Below, in pieces: positions 9,034 through 16,790 of a stretch of DNA of 33,455 nucleotides. Made by a program: the position numbers and the translations under genes. How positions within the stretch are numbered: the stretch's first letter is position 1; every line of letters begins with the position of its first letter. The notes beneath the pieces are model-generated. The model did no database searches. It was not told the DNA's origin and saw nothing but the letters and a program-made list of their open reading frames with translations. Source of the stretch: an uncultured Coriobacteriaceae bacterium (lineage in GTDB: Bacteria > Actinomycetota > Coriobacteriia > Coriobacteriales > Coriobacteriaceae); the NCBI GenBank assembly GCA_944319885.1, contig CALUFC010000017.1, positions 1 through 33,455 of the forward strand, in the 5' to 3' direction.

Positions 9034-9112
9034 GGTCGCCGCTGCCCCTCTGTGCTCAGACAGTCTTCGTGCTTCGCGCCGCGGAACTGCGCCCGGAATG
9101 GCAGCGGCGACC
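9034..9112. repeat. Hairpin with perfect 13-bp stem and conserved core (copy 1)
   Basis: The arms GGTCGCCGCTGCC at 9034-9046 and its complement at 9100-9112 pair perfectly. Inside, 9055-9094 closely matches the interior of a second hairpin at 33248-33332. Shared blocks are TCAGACAG, GCTTCGCGC and GCGGAACT, while the outer stems of the two copies are unrelated. It begins 10 bases after the thiC stop, between thiC and thiD. No T-run follows, so a simple intrinsic terminator is unlikely. Confidence 0.7.
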
Positions 9113-9166
9113 TCACGCATAGTTCGTCTTCAAGATTACAACGTAGGCTAGAGGCGAGGTTATTCC

Positions 9167-9982
9167 ATGCAGAGCAAGACCATACCTGCCGTGCTTTCCA
9201 TCGCTGGGTCCGACTCGTCGGGCGGTGCGGGCATTCAGGCTGATATCAAGACCATTGCAGCGCACCATCTGTATGCCGAGACCGCCATCACCGCGCTTAC
9301 CGCGCAGAACACAACAGGCGTGCGCGCCGTGCTCGATGCCACCCCGCAGTTTGTCGCAGCCGAGATCGATGCCGTGTTTGAGGACATCCCGCCCGCGGCG
9401 GTGAAGATCGGCATGGTGTCGCAGACCGCTATCATCGAGATGATTGCCGAGCGGCTGGCGCACTGGGGAGCCGAGAACATCGTGCTCGATCCCGTCATGG
9501 TGGCAACCTCGGGCGCGAAACTCATCTCAGACGACGCCATCGCGGCGCTTACGGGCACCCTTATGCCGCTCGCGCGCGTTATCACCCCCAACATCCCCGA
9601 GGCAGAAGCGCTCTCCGGTGTTGCAATTCACACCGCGCACGATCAGCAGCGCGTAGCCTGCGAGCTCGCGCGCCGGCTGGGATGCGCCGTGCTCGTGAAG
9701 GGCGGTCACAGCACGAACGACGCCAACGACGTGCTTGCAGAACCCCCCGCGCATCCCGACGACGAGCCGCTCACCACATGGTTTCGCCATACGCACATCG
9801 CAACCGAGAACACCCATGGCACAGGCTGCACGCTTTCCTCGGCCATCGCCTGCGGGCTCGCGCAGGGCCGCACGCTCGTGGAAGCGGTCGATCAAGCCAA
9901 GTCCTACCTCACGGGTGCGCTTGCCGCTGGCCTCGACCTTGGCCACGGCTCCGGTCCCGTCGACCATATGTGGGCGTGCTAG
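9167..9982 (+). CDS. thiD: Hydroxymethylpyrimidine / phosphomethylpyrimidine kinase ThiD
   Basis: ThiD phosphorylates HMP and HMP phosphate to HMP pyrophosphate, the partner of the thiazole in thiamine synthesis. It acts directly after ThiC. The 271-residue protein belongs to the ribokinase superfamily. Visible motifs are the substrate region LSIAGSDSSGGAGIQADIKT, the AQNTTGV loop, VKIGMVSQ, VLDPVMVATSG, TPNIPEAEAL, VLVKGGH and the anion-hole/catalytic motif NTHGTGCTLSSAIA. The ATG at 9167 follows GAGGCGAGG. The gene probably shares the riboswitch-controlled transcript with thiC, although a conserved-core hairpin lies between them. No thiE, thiM or thiG is present in the window. Confidence 0.95.
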   Translation: MQSKTIPAVLSIAGSDSSGGAGIQADIKTIAAHHLYAETAITALTAQNTTGVRAVLDATPQFVAAEIDAVFEDIPPAAVKIGMVSQTAIIEMIAERLAHWGAENIVLDPVMVATSGAKLISDDAIAALTGTLMPLARVITPNIPEAEALSGVAIHTAHDQQRVACELARRLGCAVLVKGGHSTNDANDVLAEPPAHPDDEPLTTWFRHTHIATENTHGTGCTLSSAIACGLAQGRTLVEAVDQAKSYLTGALAAGLDLGHGSGPVDHMWAC

Positions 9983-10068
9983 CAGCGCAACAACCGAATT
10001 CCCGCCGCCACCGAATTGCGCCAGGCCATCGCCCGCCTACTAGAAAGGTCCATTTCTTACGGACGGCT

Positions 10069-10173
10069 TATGATTTTGTCTTCGCGGCGATACCGGCTTA
10101 TGCGCGGCAAACGCGGGTAGAACAGCTCTAACAACAGCTTGGCTCCCCAGCCGATACGCTGGGGAGCCTTTTT
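10069..10173 (+). ncRNA. Candidate small RNA or leader ending in the terminator at 10141
   Basis: A TATGAT at 10069-10074 could be a -10 box, and a strong terminator with a five-T tail ends the segment at 10173. A transcript of about 90 bases would contain no good reading frame. It ends only 17 bases before the ATG of the HdeD-like gene, so it could instead be an attenuated leader for that gene. No match to 6S, SRP, RNase P or tmRNA consensus blocks was recognised. This is a structural inference only. Confidence 0.3.
10141..10173 (+). terminator. Rho-independent terminator
   Basis: GGCTCCCCAGC at 10141-10151 pairs perfectly with 10158-10168 around a six-base loop, followed by TTTTT at 10169-10173. 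It could end the thiC-thiD transcript or a short RNA that starts near 10080. Confidence 0.9.
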
Positions 10174-10189
10174 AACAGGGAGCTTCACC

Positions 10190-10780
10190 ATGCAGTGGTA
10201 TGACTCAGATCGCGACTACATCAACGAGTACATCGAGCAGTGGAACCACACCGCGCACAAAGCGAAGGTCGGCCTCATCGTGTTGGGCATCGTGCTAGCG
10301 CTCTCCGGCGTCGCCGCGCTTGTCGCGCCGCTTGGGGCGTATGTGTTCATCCAGTCGCTCATCGCCGCCCTGCTCATCGTGCACGGCATCGGACAGATCG
10401 CGACCTATATCCAAACGCCCGAATTCTTTCGCAACGGCGTACAGCTCGCCACAGGCATCTTAAATGCCCTGCTCGGCCTGCTGCTCCTCATGCTGCCCGC
10501 CTCGTTCATGGCCGGCACCATCGTGTACCTGCTCTCGTTCTTGCTCATCATGACCGGCATCGAGCGCATCTCGTTTGCACGGCAGATGCGCTACTACCAG
10601 ATTCCCGCCTCGTCGATGGGCACCGCGACCGGCGTGCTCAACATCATTTTGGGCATCGCGTTTCTCTTCATGCCGCTTATCTCGAGCCTCGTGCTGAGCT
10701 ACCTGCTCGGAGCGTATCTTATCGTGGGCGGCATCACGCTTGTGGTCGAGGGCATCGCCATCAAGAAGATCGATCGCTAA
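10190..10780 (+). CDS. HdeD / DUF308 family membrane protein
   Basis: This is a 196-residue integral membrane protein with about six hydrophobic segments and short loops, the pattern of the HdeD (DUF308) family. HdeD is linked to acid resistance in E. coli; the molecular role is unknown. Clear segments include VGLIVLGIVLALSGVAALVA, LIAALLIVHGIGQI, a Leu-rich third segment and LSYLLGAYLIVGGITLVVEG. The ATG at 10190 is preceded by AGGGAG. A terminator ends 17 bases upstream of the start. The stop codon overlaps the stop codon of the convergent macrodomain gene by a few bases. Confidence 0.8.
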   Translation: MQWYDSDRDYINEYIEQWNHTAHKAKVGLIVLGIVLALSGVAALVAPLGAYVFIQSLIAALLIVHGIGQIATYIQTPEFFRNGVQLATGILNALLGLLLLMLPASFMAGTIVYLLSFLLIMTGIERISFARQMRYYQIPASSMGTATGVLNIILGIAFLFMPLISSLVLSYLLGAYLIVGGITLVVEGIAIKKIDR

Positions 10781-11727
10781 AGGTACTTCCGCCAATCATC
10801 GTCGTCATCCTCGGTTGCCGCGCGATCGCGCTCGGCCTGCTCCGCTTGGGCACGGCGCGCGGCAGCAACTTCTGCGTAGCTCGTTACGGGCGCCTCGGGA
10901 AACGCCGAGAACGCGTGCTCGAACTTTGCGAGATTCTCATCGTAGCGTGTGCGCGGAATGGCAAAGATGACCTGCTTCACTCCATGCTCACCGGCGACGA
11001 GCTCCTGGCGGAACAGCTCGGCCACCTGCGCGGCGTCCCATCCAAAAACGCCGCATCCGTATGCACCGAGAACCGCCTTCTCGCGACCGAGCGCATCGAT
11101 GACATCCAGCACGAACCGAATGCGGTTGCGCATGGCGGCTTCGAGCGTCTCATCCTTGATGTTGTAGTCCTCACGGGCGCGACGCGCGTTGGGCGCTGCC
11201 GCCACGACAACGTCAGCGTAGGCGTGCATCTTGCCCCGCTCGAAGCGAACCGCAGGCACCACGAGCGCGCGATCGCGATAGAGCTCGCAGTTAATGTTGC
11301 GGCGTCGATTCTCGCCGTACCAGTCTTTCTGCTCGGCAAGCACGTTATAGAGGTAGGATTCGGCGCAGAGCGCTTCCTCTTGTGCCCATGCGCCACGAAT
11401 ATAGCCGCCAGCCGGATTCACGAAGCTCGCGAAATCAAGCAGCGCCATATCACAGAATTGCGCATAGCCGCGACCATGCTCAAGTACCGCTGCCACCGAA
11501 TCCGTGTCGATCACCGACACGTTGGGCACGCACGGCTCGGCTACCTCGGCCTTGGGTGCGCCCTCGATGCGTTTGACGCCCGCGAGCGAGCGAGCGATAT
11601 CTTTCGCCAGGCGCTGCGCGACATCGTTTGTGTGCTGCTCGGCGGCACGTGCCCGCGCCTCGCGCCGCGGATTACTCCGCCTGGTGTCATTTCGCTTACC
11701 GTCCTGCCTACGAGCTCGCTCTGCCAT
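10777..11727 (-). CDS. TIGR02452-family bacterial PARG-like macrodomain protein
   Basis: This is a 316-residue protein resembling the TIGR02452 (DUF2263) group, the bacterial-type poly(ADP-ribose) glycohydrolases that strip ADP-ribose from proteins. The key region reads LDFASFVNPAGGYIRGAWAQ followed by EEALC. It contains the QEE element with the expected catalytic glutamate, but the usual GGG is AGG here. The later segments VVVAAAPNARR, GAYGCGVFGWDAAQVAELF and VIFAIP fit a macrodomain core. The first 60 or so residues are a basic, low-complexity extension and the last 20 are Asp-rich. The ATG at 11727 has GGAAGG nine bases upstream. Its stop overlaps the convergent HdeD-like gene at 10777-10780. 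Confidence 0.78.
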   Translation of the reverse strand: MAERARRQDGKRNDTRRSNPRREARARAAEQHTNDVAQRLAKDIARSLAGVKRIEGAPKAEVAEPCVPNVSVIDTDSVAAVLEHGRGYAQFCDMALLDFASFVNPAGGYIRGAWAQEEALCAESYLYNVLAEQKDWYGENRRRNINCELYRDRALVVPAVRFERGKMHAYADVVVAAAPNARRAREDYNIKDETLEAAMRNRIRFVLDVIDALGREKAVLGAYGCGVFGWDAAQVAELFRQELVAGEHGVKQVIFAIPRTRYDENLAKFEHAFSAFPEAPVTSYAEVAAARRAQAEQAERDRAATEDDDDDWRKYL

Positions 11728-11894
11728 GGTGCCGCCTTCCGTGTGAATGGTCAGTTGGCTTCATCCTAGCCCATTCACCCGAAATTGCCCAGAACGACGT
11801 ACCCAGCTCAGCATTGCCCCCATACGGTATCCAGCTCGATCGCGCTTCCCGAAAAGATATCACTCCCCCTATAAAGTTGTCGTATCATCCTGCC

Positions 11895-12950
11895 ATGAAG
11901 TGCATTCTCTCTCATACCGCCGCCTATATATGGCTTATGCGCCACGCATGCCCCGAGCTGGGTGCACGGGCGCGATGTCGCATCGACTGTTCCGATGCCG
12001 CCATCCCCCGCGACGCCGACGTGCACAGGATGCGCTGGTTTCTCGATCTCGAAGACATCCCACTCGATTTTCTTGTTGGTGACCGCTCGACGCGGCGACA
12101 GTCGCGCGCGGTGCGGTCGCATCTGTGCATGCTCCAGCTTCCCGCGCGCTCCTTCATCCCCATTGCATGCGGCGTAGATGGCATCGATCTGTATTGTTCC
12201 TGCCCCGAGCTCTGCTTTGTGGAGCTGTGCCAGCAAGAGGACGTACTCGATGCGATCTATCGGGGCATGGCGCTCTGCTCCGAATATCGGCTCGATTCAG
12301 TCGCCGCAAGCGGTGTTATCCACCGCGAAGGAAACGACCATCGGCTCACCACGACGCAACGGCTCGAACGCTACCTCACCGCCATGCCGCCGATGCCGGG
12401 TAGCAAACTCGCCCGGCGCGCACTGCCCTACGTCCTGGAACGGTCGCGCTCGCCGAAAGAGTCGGCCATCGCCATGTTCTATGGTCTCCCGCAACGGTTA
12501 GGCGGCATGGCGCTCGGCGCGATGAGCATGAACCCCAAACTTACTATCTTTAGCGGTAGAAACCCAGATGGAAGCAGTCGGACATCTGAGCGCTATCCTG
12601 ATGTTCTCGCAGTGGCGACGCTTCCCAATGGATCAAAGCGCATGGTCGCCTTTGACTACGATAGCCACGCGGAGCATCAAAGCAACTGGAAGGTGCTCAT
12701 GGATTCGCGCCGGCGCAACGAGCTCGCAACCGTCGAGAGCCTGACCCACTACGCAATTCGAAAAGAAGATGCTCACGACTACGAATACATGGCGCTACTT
12801 GGCGACCGAGCTCGAAAGGCGCTTGGTCTCAGACCCTGGCCGCACGTGCGCGGGCTACCCAGCAACGAGGACACGATGCTTAAGGCGCACCGGCTCGACA
12901 TGCTCCGTTTTGATCTGTGGGATCGCTTTATCCGCTCAAACCCCATCTAG
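11895..12950 (+). CDS. AbiEi/DUF559-like protein (candidate PD-(D/E)XK fold)
   Basis: This is a 351-residue protein of a type often multiplied in Coriobacteriia and usually annotated hypothetical. The middle (CSCPELCFVELC, then ALCSEYRL) resembles the SPExxFLxLA...GxELCGTYRL pattern of AbiEi-like proteins. The C-terminal part, around AVATLPNGSKRMVAFDYDSH followed by KVLMDSRRRNEL, resembles the DUF559/VSR-type nuclease core (V-x-YDG-x-H...D...R...L). Nuclease activity is an inference. The N-terminus shows no clear helix-turn-helix by eye. The ATG at 11895 has no good ribosome binding site; TATCAT at 11883-11888 hints at a near-leaderless transcript. The 148-bp inverted-repeat element starts 33 bases after the stop. 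Confidence 0.5.
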   Translation: MKCILSHTAAYIWLMRHACPELGARARCRIDCSDAAIPRDADVHRMRWFLDLEDIPLDFLVGDRSTRRQSRAVRSHLCMLQLPARSFIPIACGVDGIDLYCSCPELCFVELCQQEDVLDAIYRGMALCSEYRLDSVAASGVIHREGNDHRLTTTQRLERYLTAMPPMPGSKLARRALPYVLERSRSPKESAIAMFYGLPQRLGGMALGAMSMNPKLTIFSGRNPDGSSRTSERYPDVLAVATLPNGSKRMVAFDYDSHAEHQSNWKVLMDSRRRNELATVESLTHYAIRKEDAHDYEYMALLGDRARKALGLRPWPHVRGLPSNEDTMLKAHRLDMLRFDLWDRFIRSNPI

Positions 12951-12983
12951 CAGCGCGGCGCGCCACATGCCATGCAGAAAGAT

Positions 12984-13131
12984 GTGCAAGATTTTCGGTA
13001 GTGCACGCCTGAAGATCGATATACATTTTTAATCTATTATTATACATACAAAACCCCTGGATACGGCAGCCTGAAGACGCCGTAAACCTGACCTTCTTTC
13101 ATCAGCTCGTGCACTACCGTCGTTTTTGCAC
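12984..13131. repeat. 148-bp inverted-repeat element, copy A
   Basis: The two 23-base ends (12984-13006 and 13109-13131) are inverted copies of the pattern GTGCAA-N6-CGGTAGTGCAC, each carrying its own GTGCA...TGCAC dyad. The interior is AT-rich with no gene. A second element at 18214-18361 has the same end pattern, the same total length of 148 bases, and an interior that aligns without gaps for its first ~60 bases. Copy A lies between the AbiEi/DUF559-like gene and the convergent LOG gene. No target duplication is obvious. Confidence 0.75.
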
Positions 13132-13275
13132 ACGATGAATGAAGAAACGGGATCTATGAGGTTTGCAAAGCTCTCATCCGGGCCTTCGTTATGAATACGC
13201 GCGCATAGCGCCGTAACGCGGCAAGCCGAGCAGCACGTCCAGGACGCCGTGCTACAAAACCTACCGTCAACCAAC

Positions 13276-14058
13276 CTATCGCGCGACAGCACTCGTAGCG
13301 AGCCGCACCGCTTCCTCTACATCATCGGTAATGTGCACGAGCTTGGGATCAAGGTCGGAGATCATCCCCTCGCCTCGCAGCACGTCATCGATCCACTCAA
13401 AAAGCCCGCGCCAGAAATCGCAGCCCACAAGCACCACGGGCGTTCGTGCGACCTTATGCGTCTGAACCAATGTCAGCAGCTCAAACAGCTCGTCGAGCGT
13501 GCCAAAGCCACCTGGGAACACGATAGCGCCGTCAGAATACTTTACGAACATCGTTTTGCGCACGAAGAAATATCTGAACGTCATCCCGAGATTTACCCAG
13601 CGATTCAGCTCCTGCTCATGCGGAAGCTCGATGCCGAGGCCGATCGAGGTGCCGTCGCGATCCGCGGCGCCGCGATTCGCCGCCTCCATGATCCCGGGGC
13701 CACCGCCCGTAATCACCGCGACGTCGCGCTCGGCGATGAGGCGTCCCGCCTCGCGTGCCGCACGATACATGGGATCCGTGCGCTTGGTACGCGCTGAGCC
13801 AAAGATGGCAACTGCTGGCCCCACCTCTGCAAGCGCGCCGAATCCGTCTACGAATTCCGCTTGGATGCGCAAAACTCGCCAGGGGTCCATGTGCAGCCAA
13901 TCGGTCGATTTCTCCGGAGCAAGCAGGTTTGCATACGTGTTATCAACCGGAATCATGCGCCCGCGCATCATCACCGGACCACGATAGTACGTGCGCTCCC
14001 CCATGTCCTCGGAAGCCAACTGCCCGTCGTCGTTCTGGCGCCTGTCCTCTTTTGTCAT
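13276..14058 (-). CDS. LOG family protein (TIGR00730 Rossmann fold)
   Basis: This 260-residue protein belongs to the LOG family, whose characterised members are nucleoside 5'-monophosphate phosphoribohydrolases (cytokinin-activating in plants); members were once mislabelled lysine decarboxylases. The signature pieces are AVAIFGSARTKRTDPMY, AVITGGGPGIMEAANRGA, and the nucleotide site FPGGFGTLDELFELLTLVQT. The protein is somewhat longer at the N-terminus (about 60 residues, charged) than minimal LOG proteins, as in the larger bacterial subgroup. The start is set at ATG 14058 because GAGGAGAGACC lies directly upstream; a TTG five codons earlier is unlikely. It is divergent from the RsgI-like operon. 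The physiological substrate is unknown. Confidence 0.85.
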   Translation of the reverse strand: MTKEDRRQNDDGQLASEDMGERTYYRGPVMMRGRMIPVDNTYANLLAPEKSTDWLHMDPWRVLRIQAEFVDGFGALAEVGPAVAIFGSARTKRTDPMYRAAREAGRLIAERDVAVITGGGPGIMEAANRGAADRDGTSIGLGIELPHEQELNRWVNLGMTFRYFFVRKTMFVKYSDGAIVFPGGFGTLDELFELLTLVQTHKVARTPVVLVGCDFWRGLFEWIDDVLRGEGMISDLDPKLVHITDDVEEAVRLATSAVAR

Positions 14059-14463
14059 GGTCTCTCCTCGCAAGGCTCCGCCACCGACGGGCGTCCGCGC
14101 TCAAACTTGCGCGGAGGCATCTCTTCCCGAGCAAGAAGTATCCGCACTCGGCAACGGAAGGCCGACATATCGCCCTTCGATATACCCGCAATCGTCTAGC
14201 GCTATAAGCTGGGAGGATGTATCCGGGGAGGTAAAGTTTTAGCTTCTGAGGAATCTGCGAGCGGTCTACGCTTATCGCCGAACGGTATGATCTCGAGTCT
14301 TTACAGAACGCTTACGCTACTAAGCAGAGGGCTAACGCGATATCCATGGTACATACAGATAAGGCTACCCTTTGGCAGGGCGACCGACTCCTGAACGAGG
14401 GGGAGCCGATCTGGGCATAGCCCTCATGCCAGAGACCCGCTATACGACCAAGGGGTGAACAAC
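14059..14463. other. 405-base divergent intergenic region and long leader of the RsgI-like operon
   Basis: No gene is seen between the LOG gene and the RsgI-like operon. A TATGAT at 14286-14291 could be the operon's -10 box. The leader would then be about 165 bases, with several short complementary pieces: CCCTTTGGCAGGG at about 14369, AGGGC pairing with GCCCT, and CTCC with GGAG between 14380 and 14430. Known riboswitch consensus blocks (GEMM, cobalamin, ydaO, glycine) were looked for and not found. The region remains unassigned. Confidence 0.4.
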
Positions 14464-15375
14464 ATGACGAACAAACACCTGACCATCGTGCTCGCCACGC
14501 TGCTCGCTTTGATCGTGGGCGGCGGTGGACTCTACGCGCTCGCGCAGGTCGCTCCGGGCACACCCGTCCAGACGCCACAAGCCGAGCAGGAACCCGAACC
14601 CGAACTGCCCTACCCAGAGGGCGGCGGCACGCTTATCCTGCGCGTCAATCCAGAATTCGCCATCCACTACGACGCCCAAGGAATCGTGGTGGGCGTCGAG
14701 GAGCGCAACGACGACGCTCGATCCCTCGCCCTCGATCTTGCCGCCTATGAAGGACAGGAATGTCGAGCGGCGGTATCGGGGCTGATTGCCAAAATCCGCG
14801 AGGCGGGCTACCTCATCGAAGAGGTTGAGGGAGAAGGCAATACCATCGATCTTGAAGTCGAGGACGGCTCGTCGCTGCCTGCCAACGACTTTCTGCGCAA
14901 CATCGTGCTTGACACCCAAACCTACGTGAAGAGCCAGCAGATGTCGATTCCCATGCAGGTCACCGGTGCCAGCAACTACGGTTGGACCAATTACGCGGAT
15001 TCGGATTACGGTCCCGACAACGATGGCGTCACCGATTACAACGACTCAGATTACGGTCCACTCAACGACGGGGTAACCGATTACGAGCAACCGGCTGCAA
15101 CCGGAGGATCCGGCACGACGAACTACTCGAACTACGATTCCAATTCTGGATACCAAACGAGCAGCAGCGGCGGAAGCTCGTCTTCGTCGTCGAGCAGCGG
15201 CTCCTCTACCACGGCCACCGCATCGGCGCCTACCCCGACCCCCGCACCGGCGCCTACCCCGACCCCCGCGCCGAGCAACAGCGGATACAACAACTCGGGC
15301 TATGACTCCGGATACAGCTCCGGCAACTCGAATCACGGAAACTCAGGCCATGGCGACTCCGGCTACGACAACTAA
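14464..15375 (+). CDS. RsgI-like membrane-anchored Ser/Pro-rich repeat protein
   Basis: This is a 303-residue protein with one N-terminal membrane segment (LTIVLATLLALIVGGGGLY). Residues about 53-130 resemble the extracytoplasmic domain of RsgI anti-sigma factors: LILRVNPEFAIHYDAQGIVV, then GVEERNDDA and SGLIAKIREAGYL. The rest is low complexity. Two 15-residue repeats (DSDYGPxNDGVTDYN) resemble thrombospondin type 3 calcium-binding repeats. A poly-Ser block follows at about 229-249, then a Thr/Pro linker and a Gly/Ser/Tyr/Asn tail without an anchor motif. No SigI or cytoplasmic anti-sigma domain accompanies it. The ATG at 14464 has AAGGGG eight bases upstream; a GTG at 14455 sits too close to it. 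It is the first gene of an apparent operon with VTC, DUF4956 and CotH proteins. Confidence 0.65.
   Translation: MTNKHLTIVLATLLALIVGGGGLYALAQVAPGTPVQTPQAEQEPEPELPYPEGGGTLILRVNPEFAIHYDAQGIVVGVEERNDDARSLALDLAAYEGQECRAAVSGLIAKIREAGYLIEEVEGEGNTIDLEVEDGSSLPANDFLRNIVLDTQTYVKSQQMSIPMQVTGASNYGWTNYADSDYGPDNDGVTDYNDSDYGPLNDGVTDYEQPAATGGSGTTNYSNYDSNSGYQTSSSGGSSSSSSSSGSSTTATASAPTPTPAPAPTPTPAPSNSGYNNSGYDSGYSSGNSNHGNSGHGDSGYDN
14998..15087 (+). repeat. Two tandem 45-bp units inside the RsgI-like gene
   Basis: Units start at 14998 and 15043 and encode DSDYGPDNDGVTDYN and DSDYGPLNDGVTDY. Base changes between them are mostly synonymous, suggesting selection on the peptide. Confidence 0.8.
15225..15269 (+). 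repeat. Two identical 21-bp units (24-bp period) encoding a Thr/Pro linker
   Basis: Identical 21-base units at 15225-15245 and 15249-15269 encode APTPTPAP repeats in the RsgI-like protein, a typical cell-wall-spanning linker and a likely site of length variation. Confidence 0.8.
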
Positions 15376-16069
15376 GGAGAACACCCGCGCCTCTCGACCT
15401 CGCCATGAGCTGAAGTACCTCATCTCGGATGGCGATGCGTTTATCCTCTCTCGTCGGCTCGGCATGCTGCTCGCTCGCGACGGCAATGCCGGGCCGGACG
15501 GCCGCTACACGGTGCGGAGCCTTTATTTCGACACGCCTGCAGACGATGCCTTGCGCCAGAAGGCAGAAGGCCACAGCAGACGCGCCAAATGGCGCATCCG
15601 CACCTACGGGAACGGCCTGAGCAACTTCTTTAATCTCGAATGCAAGGCAAAAAACGACGGTATCGGGCGCAAACGAGCAACGCGGTTGTCGCGTGAAGAG
15701 GCGGAAGCGCTCGCAAGCGGACCCCTTCGCGAGTCCACTCCGGATGACCCGCCCCTGCTTGCAAAGTTTCTCGATCTCTCGAAGACCGCATGCCTGCGCC
15801 CGGTGACTGTCGTCGTCTACGAACGTGAGGCGTTTCGCTATGAACTGGGCAACGTGCGCATCACCATCGACTCCCGCATGAGGTCGACCCCGAACCCCAG
15901 CGCTCTCACGAGCGCCGATGAGGTGCTCATGCCCATCTCGCCGGGCGAGATCGTACTCGAGGTGAAGTACGACGCCTACCTCCCCGATTTTGTTCGCGAC
16001 ATCATCAATGTTCCCGGAGCCGTTCGGTGCGCATGGTCTAAATACGCGCTCGCCCGACGGCTCGAATAG
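15350..16069 (+). CDS. VTC-domain (polyphosphate polymerase-like) protein
   Basis: This is a 239-residue protein of the VTC domain family (PF09359), the catalytic fold of yeast polyphosphate polymerase Vtc4. The bacterial members lack proven activity. The basic tunnel-lining motifs are visible in order: RHELKYLI, TVRSLYFDTPADDALRQKAE, RRAKWRIRTYG, LECKAKNDGIGRKRATRLS, VVYEREAFRY, VRITIDSRM and EIVLEVKYDAYLP. The ATG at 15350 overlaps the upstream gene by 26 bases and lacks a clear ribosome binding site. A strong AAGGAGA at 15374-15380 is followed by no in-frame start, so the true start is uncertain. Co-occurrence with DUF4956 and CotH proteins supports a shared role at the envelope. Confidence 0.8.
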   Translation: MATPATTTKENTRASRPRHELKYLISDGDAFILSRRLGMLLARDGNAGPDGRYTVRSLYFDTPADDALRQKAEGHSRRAKWRIRTYGNGLSNFFNLECKAKNDGIGRKRATRLSREEAEALASGPLRESTPDDPPLLAKFLDLSKTACLRPVTVVVYEREAFRYELGNVRITIDSRMRSTPNPSALTSADEVLMPISPGEIVLEVKYDAYLPDFVRDIINVPGAVRCAWSKYALARRLE

Positions 16070-16113
16070 CGCTGTCGCGCCAGCACTTGTAAACCATCCA
16101 GACAGGAATCACC

Positions 16114-16785
16114 ATGACCTTCAACGATATCTTCAAATCATCGTTTCTCGATCGCTTCAATGCCGTCCCCATGTTGGACGCCGTTCTCGCCCTCGTGCTT
16201 GCGTGCATACTGGGCCTGTTCATCCTGCTCATCTATAAGCGCACCTACACCGGCGTGATGTATTCGGCAAGCTTTGGGGTTTGCCTCGTTGCCATTACCC
16301 TCATCACGACGCTCGTGATCCTCGCCGTTTCGAGCAATGTGCTGTTATCGCTGGGCATGGTGGGCGCGCTTTCGATCGTACGCTTCCGCACGCCCGTGAA
16401 GGAGCCCCTCGATATCGTGTACCTGTTCTGGTGTATCGGCACGGGCATCGTTCTCGCCGCCGGTCTCATTGTTCTTGCTGTCCTCGGCTGTGTCTTCATC
16501 GGGCTCGTAATGCTCGTGCTTTCGTCGAAAAAGGATCGCGAGCAGCCCTACATGCTTGTCGTACGCTGCCACGACGACGATTCCGAACAGCGGGCGGCAT
16601 CAGCGGTCGAAGCCGCCGTCCGCGCGAGCGCCCTGAAAGCCAAAACTGTGACCGACGCGGGAACGGAGCTCACCTACGAGGTGCGCCTCCGCGACGGCGC
16701 ATCTGACTTCGTGGGAGCGCTTTGCTCGCTGGAGGGCGTCGAGCATGCCGCGCTCGTCTCGTATAACGGTGACTACCAGGGATAG
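16114..16785 (+). CDS. DUF4956 membrane protein
   Basis: This 223-residue protein has four or so membrane segments in the first 145 residues: AVLALVLACILGLFILLIY, SFGVCLVAITLITTLVILAV, a third segment from YLFWCIGTGIVLAAG, and VFIGLVMLVLSS. The conserved DUF4956 loop LGMVGALSIVRFRTPVKEP lies between segments. A soluble C-terminal domain of about 75 residues follows, with an alpha/beta pattern. DUF4956 genes often sit beside VTC-domain and CotH genes, as here; function is unknown. AGGA precedes the ATG at 16114, and only five bases separate its stop from the CotH start, implying one transcript. Confidence 0.85.
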   Translation: MTFNDIFKSSFLDRFNAVPMLDAVLALVLACILGLFILLIYKRTYTGVMYSASFGVCLVAITLITTLVILAVSSNVLLSLGMVGALSIVRFRTPVKEPLDIVYLFWCIGTGIVLAAGLIVLAVLGCVFIGLVMLVLSSKKDREQPYMLVVRCHDDDSEQRAASAVEAAVRASALKAKTVTDAGTELTYEVRLRDGASDFVGALCSLEGVEHAALVSYNGDYQG

Positions 16786-16790
16786 CCGCG

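Noticed and set aside
14300..14460. Possible c-di-GMP or c-di-AMP riboswitch before the RsgI-like gene
   Set aside because: The conserved aptamer blocks of GEMM and ydaO elements could not be found; left as an unassigned leader.
14464..15375. Classical SigI/RsgI signalling pair
   Set aside because: Only the extracytoplasmic RsgI-like domain is suggested; there is no cytoplasmic anti-sigma domain and no sigI gene alongside.
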